A program made the translations under genes and the position numbers. A DNA stretch of 64,000 bases from Shinella sp. H4-D48 (GTDB lineage Bacteria; Pseudomonadota; Alphaproteobacteria; Rhizobiales; Rhizobiaceae), in the NCBI RefSeq assembly GCF_022637395.1, contig NZ_CP093338.1, positions 1-64,000 on the forward strand. Direction: 5' to 3'. The notes below the pieces were generated by a model, which saw only the letters and a list, made by a program, of their open reading frames with translations, was not told where the DNA came from and did no database searches. Shown here piece by piece: positions 59,526 through 64,000 of this stretch. Within the stretch, counting starts at the first letter, position 1. Every line of letters starts with the position of its first letter.

Positions 59526-60490
59526 ACCCGCGCTACCTTCCGCTCACCGCGACCGTCGCGATCTTCCTCATCGCCTACGCCGTCTGCATCGCGCAATATC
59601 CCAACATGCTGTCGACCCGCGTGATCGGCAACCTGCTGACGGACAATGCCTTCCTTGGCATCGCAGCTGTGGGCATGACCTTCGTCATTCTGTCTGGCGG
59701 CATCGACCTGTCGATCGGCGCGGTGATCGCCTTCACCGGCGTCTTCCTTGCCGTGCTTCTGCAATCGACAGCGATCCATCCGCTCGCCGCGTTTGCTCTG
59801 GCGCTGATCATCACGACAGCCTTCGGCGCGATGATGGGGGCCATCATCCACCATCTAGAAATGCCGCCCTTCATTGTCACACTGGCCGGCATGTTCCTTG
59901 CCCGCGGCATGGCGTTTGTGCTTTCCATCGACTCCATCCCGATCAAGCATCCGTTCTATACGTCGCTGAAGAGTTTCTATTACGTCCTGCCCGGTGGCGG
60001 ACGCCTGACGCTGATTGGCGGACTGATGCTCGTGGTCTTCCTCGTCGGTATCCTGATCGCCCACCGCACGCGCTTCGGCGCCGATGTCTATGCGCTGGGC
60101 GGCGGCACCGCCACGGCGCGGCTCATGGGTGTGCCGATCGGCCGCACAACTGTCATGATCTACGCTCTATCAGGGTTTCTCGCCGGCCTTTCGGGCATTG
60201 TCTTCTCACTCTACACCTCGGCGGGATACTCGCTGGCAACCGTTGGCGTCGAGCTTGATGCCATCGCGGCCGTGGTCATCGGCGGTACGCTGCTCACGGG
60301 CGGCTCCGGCTTCGTGGCGGGAACGCTGATCGGCATCCTGATACAGGGGCTGATCCAGACCTACATCACCTTCGACGGCTCGCTTTCGAGCTGGTGGACC
60401 AAGATCCTCATCGGCCTGCTGCTCTTCGCGTTCATCCTGCTCCAGAAGGCCCTGATCCTCCTGTCCGACCGAAGGCGACGCCATGCCTGA
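59522..60490 (+). CDS. yjfF: Sugar ABC transporter permease (YjfF-type)
   Basis: This 322-residue second permease of the CUT2 family contains LGIAAVGMTFVILSGGIDLSIGAVIAFTGVFLAV and ELDAIAAVVIGGTLLTGGSGF. Two different permeases in one transporter are the hallmark of YtfT-YjfF systems. The gene follows the ytfT-like gene with a 4-nt overlap and ends 58 nt before the GntR regulator gene, which probably belongs to the same unit. Confidence 0.92.
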   Translation: MNPRYLPLTATVAIFLIAYAVCIAQYPNMLSTRVIGNLLTDNAFLGIAAVGMTFVILSGGIDLSIGAVIAFTGVFLAVLLQSTAIHPLAAFALALIITTAFGAMMGAIIHHLEMPPFIVTLAGMFLARGMAFVLSIDSIPIKHPFYTSLKSFYYVLPGGGRLTLIGGLMLVVFLVGILIAHRTRFGADVYALGGGTATARLMGVPIGRTTVMIYALSGFLAGLSGIVFSLYTSAGYSLATVGVELDAIAAVVIGGTLLTGGSGFVAGTLIGILIQGLIQTYITFDGSLSSWWTKILIGLLLFAFILLQKALILLSDRRRRHA

Positions 60491-60548
60491 CGCGATCCGA
60501 AAGGCACAGGCCGCCCCGCGGGGCCACCCCGAAAGAAGGCGATAGCAG

Positions 60549-61343
60549 ATGGTCCGCCGGAAGGGAGTGCTCGATACGGTGATCACGGGCGCGGGTGTCC
60601 GCACAAGCCACTGGCAGGTGGTGAACGCGCTCGGCAAGGCGATCATCGCCGGAGAGTTTCCCGTCGGCACGACCCTACCCGGCGACGCTGAACTGGAGGC
60701 CAGATTCGAGGTTTCCAGAACCGTCTTGCGGGAAGCGATGAAGACGCTGGCTGCCAAGGGTCTGGTCGTGCCGCGCGCCCGCATCGGCACGCGTGTGACG
60801 CCGAAAAGCCAGTGGAACCTCTTTGACGGCGATATTCTCACCTGGCATTTCGCCGTCGGTGTCGACGAGAATTTTCTCTTGCACCTCAGCGAGATCAGAC
60901 TCGGCTTCGAGCCGCATGCCGCCGCACTTGCCGCGCGCCATGCCTCCGAGGCGGATATCATTCAGATGATGCATCTGGCCGTCGCCATGGGTGATCCCAG
61001 TCACACCCCCGAGACGATGGCGATCGCCGACCTGCGCTTTCATCTGAGCGTGATGGAGGCCTCGCGTAACCCCTTCATGCGCACGGTAGGAAGCCTAATC
61101 GAGGCCGCTCTTGCCGGCGTTTTCGAATTGAGCTCACCAGCAACCGCGGATATCCGCATCACCGACGTCTCATCGAGCCATATCCGCATCGTCGAGGAAA
61201 TCCGCAGGCGCGACGAAGACGGCGCACGCCGGGCGATGGAGAACGTCATCCTCGTTGGCCGAAACCGCATACTCGGCGCACGACCCGCCACGGCGCCGGG
61301 CGGGAACGGTGACAATGACGCCTCTCCGGTTCGTGCCGGCTGA
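60549..61343 (+). CDS. FadR-subfamily GntR transcriptional regulator
   Basis: This 264-residue GntR protein has a winged helix at about 20-85 (HWQVVNALGKAIIAGEFPVGTTLPGDAELEARFEVSRTVLREAMKTLAAKGLV). An FCD ligand domain follows at about 110-235, with ADLRFHLSVMEASRNPFM supplying the metal-binding Asp and His of this subfamily and the later SSHIRIVEEI a further His. It is downstream of the sugar transporter genes and likely a repressor of that operon, with the site at 55842 as candidate operator. The start has a GGCGATAG leader and family length; the next genes are on the other strand. Confidence 0.88.
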   Translation: MVRRKGVLDTVITGAGVRTSHWQVVNALGKAIIAGEFPVGTTLPGDAELEARFEVSRTVLREAMKTLAAKGLVVPRARIGTRVTPKSQWNLFDGDILTWHFAVGVDENFLLHLSEIRLGFEPHAAALAARHASEADIIQMMHLAVAMGDPSHTPETMAIADLRFHLSVMEASRNPFMRTVGSLIEAALAGVFELSSPATADIRITDVSSSHIRIVEEIRRRDEDGARRAMENVILVGRNRILGARPATAPGGNGDNDASPVRAG

Positions 61344-61367
61344 GGCGCCATATCGGACCCGTGCCGT

Positions 61368-62132
61368 TCAGACCACGCTGGCGACCCGTTTGAGGATGTC
61401 GAGATAGCCCTCGATGGTCCAGGCCGAGCGGCCGATGAACAGGCCATCGATATGCGCTTGTGACACCAGTTCCGCACAGTTTGCGGGGTTGACGCTGCCG
61501 CCATAGAGCAACGGCAGACGCCGGCCCATGGCCGCTTCCACGACCGCGCTGATCTTCTCGTGACGGGCATTGGCATAATCCATCGTGGCGGGGATGCCGT
61601 TCACGCCAATCGCCCAGACCGGCTCATAGGCGATGAGGATTTCCGCCTGTTTTTCCGCCGGGGTGAGCAGAGCCAGAGCCGCCCTTACCTGACGCGCCAA
61701 CACTTCGTCCGCCCGCCCGGCCTCTCGTTCGGCAAGTGTCTCGCCGATGCACACCAACGGGATCAGTCCGTGGCGCACCGCAGCCGCGGTTTTGCGGCCA
61801 ACCGCCTCATCTGTCTCGTTGAAGAACTCGCGACGCTCGCTATGCCCGATCTCGACAAGGTCGGCATTGCAGTCCTTCAGCATGACCGGCGAGATCTCGC
61901 CGGTCCAAGCCCCGCCGTCGTCCCAATGCATATTCTGCCCACCGACCTTCACGCTGGTCTGCGCAAGGCGGCTCTTGACCTCCCTGATGGCCGTGAATGC
62001 GGGCAGGATGAAGCGTTGAACATGCTGCGCGCGTTCACCATCCGCCGCCTTGAGGCCGTCTGCGAAAGCCAACGCCTCGGCAAGCGTCTTGTTCATCTTC
62101 CAGCTTGTGCCGACCCAGAGCGATTTTGCCAT
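61368..62132 (-). CDS. eryH: EryH/TpiA2-type triose/tetrulose-phosphate isomerase
   Basis: This 254-residue TIM-barrel enzyme has Lys12 (TSWKMNK), His97 (EIGHSERRE) and Glu170 (AYEPVWAIG), the full catalytic set. The loop-6 sequence AIGVNGIPATMDYANARH and GQNMHWDDGGAWTGEISPVML match the EryH/TpiA2 paralogue of Brucella and rhizobia, which isomerises D-3-tetrulose 4-phosphate in erythritol breakdown, rather than glycolytic TpiA. It sits directly after an EryC-like gene. No eryA or eryB kinase or dehydrogenase genes are in the window. The ATG at 62132 has GGAAGAAG upstream. Glycolytic activity is possible. Confidence 0.88.
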   Translation of the reverse strand: MAKSLWVGTSWKMNKTLAEALAFADGLKAADGERAQHVQRFILPAFTAIREVKSRLAQTSVKVGGQNMHWDDGGAWTGEISPVMLKDCNADLVEIGHSERREFFNETDEAVGRKTAAAVRHGLIPLVCIGETLAEREAGRADEVLARQVRAALALLTPAEKQAEILIAYEPVWAIGVNGIPATMDYANARHEKISAVVEAAMGRRLPLLYGGSVNPANCAELVSQAHIDGLFIGRSAWTIEGYLDILKRVASVV

Positions 62133-62146
62133 GTCTTCTTCCTTCC

Positions 62147-63079
62147 TCAGCCGCGAAAACCGTTCATGCCGGTATCGATATGCGGTTCCCAATAGGCGAC
62201 CGATTCCCGAATCATCTCGACCACGCGTCCATCCGTCGGTTCGCGCTCGCGGAATGACAGTTCCATGCAGATTTCGTTATCCGCGCCGCCGGCCTCCCTG
62301 ACGGTGCGGATCAGCTTTTCAGGCTGGATGCGGCCGTCCTTGTTGTGTTCGGCGGTGAAAGGCCAGTGCCCGCCCTTGTTCATGGAGGACTGCTTGACGT
62401 GGATGATCGGCGATTCCTGCGGGAATGCCGCCGCCCAGGCATAGGGGTCGGTATCATCGGGGTTCGAAGAGGTCACGTCGCCGTGGTCGATGTCCACGAT
62501 CATGCGGAACGGTATGGCGAAACCCGCGCTCGCAAGCCGCCGGTCGAGCGTGCGGCACGCGGCAATCGTCTGGCCGAACTCACGGCCAACCGACATCGGC
62601 TCCCAGAAGATGTATTTGAGCCCAGCCGCCTTGCCCTGTTCGGCCACGTCCTTCCAGCAGTCGATCACGGTTTCGATGAGTTCCTGCCGCCGCGTCTGGT
62701 CGTTGTAGTCCTTCTGCGTGAACACCGCGAACTGCGAGCCCATGCCGTCCGCGCCCAGTTCACCGGCTATATCGGCCAGCGTACGGAACCATTCGAGATA
62801 ATAGGCGCGCACATCGGGGTCGGAATGACCGAAATGATTGAGGCGACCGTAGGTGCTCGTCATGACGGACGTGACCCGCACGCCGGTTCGGTCCAGCGCG
62901 CGGCGGAAGGCGCGAACACGGCGCGTAATGACGGAGGCCGGCCACGACGGATTGATGAACTCAGGGGTCAGCTGGATATGACCGATACGGATTCGCTCTG
63001 CGATGGTTTCGATGAGATCATCGACATCGGCGAACCGGTTGACCAGCGGATTGGTGTTGAGCGACAGCCGCAGCGCCAT
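62147..63079 (-). CDS. EryC-like tetrulose-phosphate racemase (sugar isomerase, AP endonuclease family 2 fold)
   Basis: This 310-residue TIM-barrel protein resembles EryC, the D/L-3-tetrulose 4-phosphate racemase of erythritol catabolism. Matching segments include RLSLNTNPLVNRFADVDDLIETI at the N-terminus, TSTYGRLNHFGHSDPDVRAYY, EPMSVGREFGQTI, VDIDHGDVTSSNPDDTDPYAWA and HVKQSSMNKGGHWPFTAEHN, which provide the Asp, His and Glu of the metal site. Start at 63079 has GGAGAAG upstream; a TTG 12 nt earlier is less likely. With the eryH-like gene 14 nt downstream, it suggests tetrulose-phosphate conversion. Related enzymes act on other ketose phosphates, so the exact substrate is not fixed. Confidence 0.82.
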   Translation of the reverse strand: MALRLSLNTNPLVNRFADVDDLIETIAERIRIGHIQLTPEFINPSWPASVITRRVRAFRRALDRTGVRVTSVMTSTYGRLNHFGHSDPDVRAYYLEWFRTLADIAGELGADGMGSQFAVFTQKDYNDQTRRQELIETVIDCWKDVAEQGKAAGLKYIFWEPMSVGREFGQTIAACRTLDRRLASAGFAIPFRMIVDIDHGDVTSSNPDDTDPYAWAAAFPQESPIIHVKQSSMNKGGHWPFTAEHNKDGRIQPEKLIRTVREAGGADNEICMELSFREREPTDGRVVEMIRESVAYWEPHIDTGMNGFRG

Positions 63080-63128
63080 TTTCTTCTCCAAGAGTTATGC
63101 AATGCCGGCGCCGGCCGGCATCAGGATG

Positions 63129-63812
63129 TCATGTTTCCGCCAGCCGGCGCGCCTGTAGCGAGGCGATAGCGTCGGGCAGTTCCGCGAAGGCATCGATGAG
63201 CCGGTCGGCGCCGAGATCGTCCAACGGCGTTTTCGTATAGCCGTAGGTCAGCGCAATCACCGGCACCCCAGCTGCCTTTCCGGTTGCGATGTCGACCTCT
63301 GAATCGCCGACGAAAAGAACCGGATGCGCGCCGCCGGCCGCCGCCGCGGTTTCCGTCAGATGGCGGGGGTCCGGCTTGCCGACGCCGAAGGTGTCCGGCC
63401 CTGCAACCACGGCAAAGAAGCGCGAGAGGCCGAGGTGATCGACGATCTGTCGGGCGAAGCGCTCCATCTTGTTGGTGCAGACCGCCATCTTCCAGCCCTC
63501 ACCCGCAAGCTGCTCCAGCACGGTCTCGACATCGGCATAGGGCCGTGTCTCCTGAGCGACGCGTGCGCCGTAGATTTCGGTGAAGCGTTTGACGGCGGCC
63601 GCGCCGGCGTCGTCCTCCCATTCCACACCGCGCTCGCCCAAAGCCCGGCGCACCAGGTTCGGAATACCGTGGCCGATCAGCCTACGGGCGGTTTCGACAC
63701 CGATCGGCGCCAGCCCCCTTTCGGCCATCAGCGTGTCGAGAGACCCTGCCAGGTCCGGTACGCTGTCTACCAGCGTGCCATCGAGATCGAAAACAATCGT
63801 GCCTTTGCTCAT
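63129..63812 (-). CDS. gph: HAD-family phosphatase (Gph-type)
   Basis: This 227-residue haloacid dehalogenase-type phosphatase has motif I FDLDGTLVDS with Asp9 as nucleophile and Asp11 as acid/base, motif II CTNK, motif III lysine in GVGKPDP, and motif IV GDSEVDIATGKAAG. An alpha-helical cap lies at residues 15-80. This class includes phosphoglycolate phosphatase and phosphatases of other small sugar phosphates. It lies 49 nt upstream of the EryC-like gene in the same direction, so in this operon it may clear a pathway by-product (inference). ATG 63812 is preferred over ATG 63818 because AGAGG is correctly spaced. Confidence 0.88.
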   Translation of the reverse strand: MSKGTIVFDLDGTLVDSVPDLAGSLDTLMAERGLAPIGVETARRLIGHGIPNLVRRALGERGVEWEDDAGAAAVKRFTEIYGARVAQETRPYADVETVLEQLAGEGWKMAVCTNKMERFARQIVDHLGLSRFFAVVAGPDTFGVGKPDPRHLTETAAAAGGAHPVLFVGDSEVDIATGKAAGVPVIALTYGYTKTPLDDLGADRLIDAFAELPDAIASLQARRLAET

Positions 63813-63821
63813 GTCCATCCT

Positions 63822-64000
63822 CTATGCGTGAATCGCGCGTGAATCGGAGGCCAGCGTAGCCTCATGCAGCGCTTCCGACAGCGTGGGATGGGGAAATATC
63901 GTGTGGAGAAGATGCTCGCGCGTCGCGCCCATGGTCAGCGCAAGGGAAAAGACGGGCACGAGCTCGCTGACCGAGGGACCGATCATGTGCGCGCCGACGA
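63822..64000 (-). CDS. lpd: Dihydrolipoyl dehydrogenase, C-terminal fragment
   Basis: The gene runs off the right edge; 58 codons of the C-terminus and the stop are visible. The sequence GAHMIGPSVSELVPVFSLAL and FPHPTLSEALHEATLAS are the dimerisation-domain signatures of the flavoprotein disulfide reductases, including the active-site His-Pro-Thr-Leu-Ser-Glu segment of dihydrolipoyl dehydrogenase (E3 of 2-oxo acid dehydrogenase complexes). It ends 9 nt before the HAD phosphatase start, so it belongs to the same operon. That would mean an E1/E2 complex might be encoded beyond the window (inference). Confidence 0.8.
   Translation of the reverse strand, partial: VGAHMIGPSVSELVPVFSLALTMGATREHLLHTIFPHPTLSEALHEATLASDSRAIHA

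Noticed and set aside
1-64000. CRISPR arrays, tRNA or rRNA genes, insertion sequences and prophage
   Set aside because: No regularly spaced direct repeats, no tRNA-like cloverleaf, no transposase or integrase reading frames and no terminal inverted repeats were recognised by eye; a dedicated search could still reveal a small RNA.

Overview
The window is 64 kb of high-GC, densely coding chromosome from an alphaproteobacterium of the Rhizobiales, most likely Rhizobiaceae (Rhizobium, Agrobacterium, Ensifer or Shinella type). The evidence is: a fused mnhA/B antiporter subunit; a phoCDET-like phosphonate transporter beside a C-P lyase operon; a PutA with no DNA-binding domain served by a separate Lrp-type PutR; an imuA-imuB-dnaE2 cassette with a GTTC-N7-GTTC LexA box; and EryC/EryH-type tetrulose-phosphate isomerases. 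No rRNA, tRNA, CRISPR array, insertion sequence or prophage was recognised. The genes look chromosomal and mostly metabolic.

Layout. 1-4.3 kb: the start of an lldD-like gene, class II fructose-bisphosphate aldolase, and an FtsK paralogue without membrane segments. 4.5-10.5 kb: the mnhA(B)CDEFG cation/proton antiporter operon, tightly overlapped on the minus strand. 10.6-13.6 kb: a doubtful small secreted protein, a DUF2934 protein, a YbaN-family membrane protein and a CPD photolyase. 13.6-27 kb: phosphonate catabolism. phnG-H-I-fosX-J-K-L-hexapeptide transferase and phnC-D-E1-E2-DUF1045-phnM-phnN run on the minus strand with phnF divergent. Each half has its own candidate Pho box, and a perfect inverted repeat next to phnF is a likely PhnF operator. 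PhnP is absent; a 2H-phosphoesterase (DUF1045) may do its job.

27-33.6 kb: a small anchored protein, a divergent 2-hydroxyacid dehydrogenase, an XRE regulator, an orphan Tat-exported dipeptide-type binding protein and a CocE/NonD-type hydrolase. 33.7-39.2 kb: the SOS mutagenesis cassette imuA-imuB-dnaE2. 39.3-40 kb: two convergent DUF883-type tail-anchored proteins. 40-45.6 kb: a GlxA-family regulator, putR and putA. 45.7-54.2 kb: a Wzx/Wzy-type polysaccharide locus (Wzy-like protein, GumC-like co-polymerase with a degenerate kinase domain, flippase, GT4 glycosyltransferase, beta-propeller sugar-modifying protein, GNAT). 54.4 kb: pncB.

55.9-64 kb: a YtfQRT-YjfF sugar ABC transporter with a FadR-type regulator, then on the opposite strand eryH-like, eryC-like, a HAD phosphatase and the end of a dihydrolipoyl dehydrogenase gene. 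This is a sugar or tetrulose-phosphate catabolic island that continues past the right edge.

Recurring themes are start/stop overlaps (ATGA, TGATG) inside operons, and a strong hairpin after each of the three transporter binding-protein genes. The most original points are the FosX-type enzyme inside the C-P lyase operon, the probable PhnP replacement, the two Pho boxes plus PhnF operator, the EryC/EryH pair beside a galactofuranose-type transporter, and the 88-bp tail-to-tail coding overlap in the polysaccharide locus.
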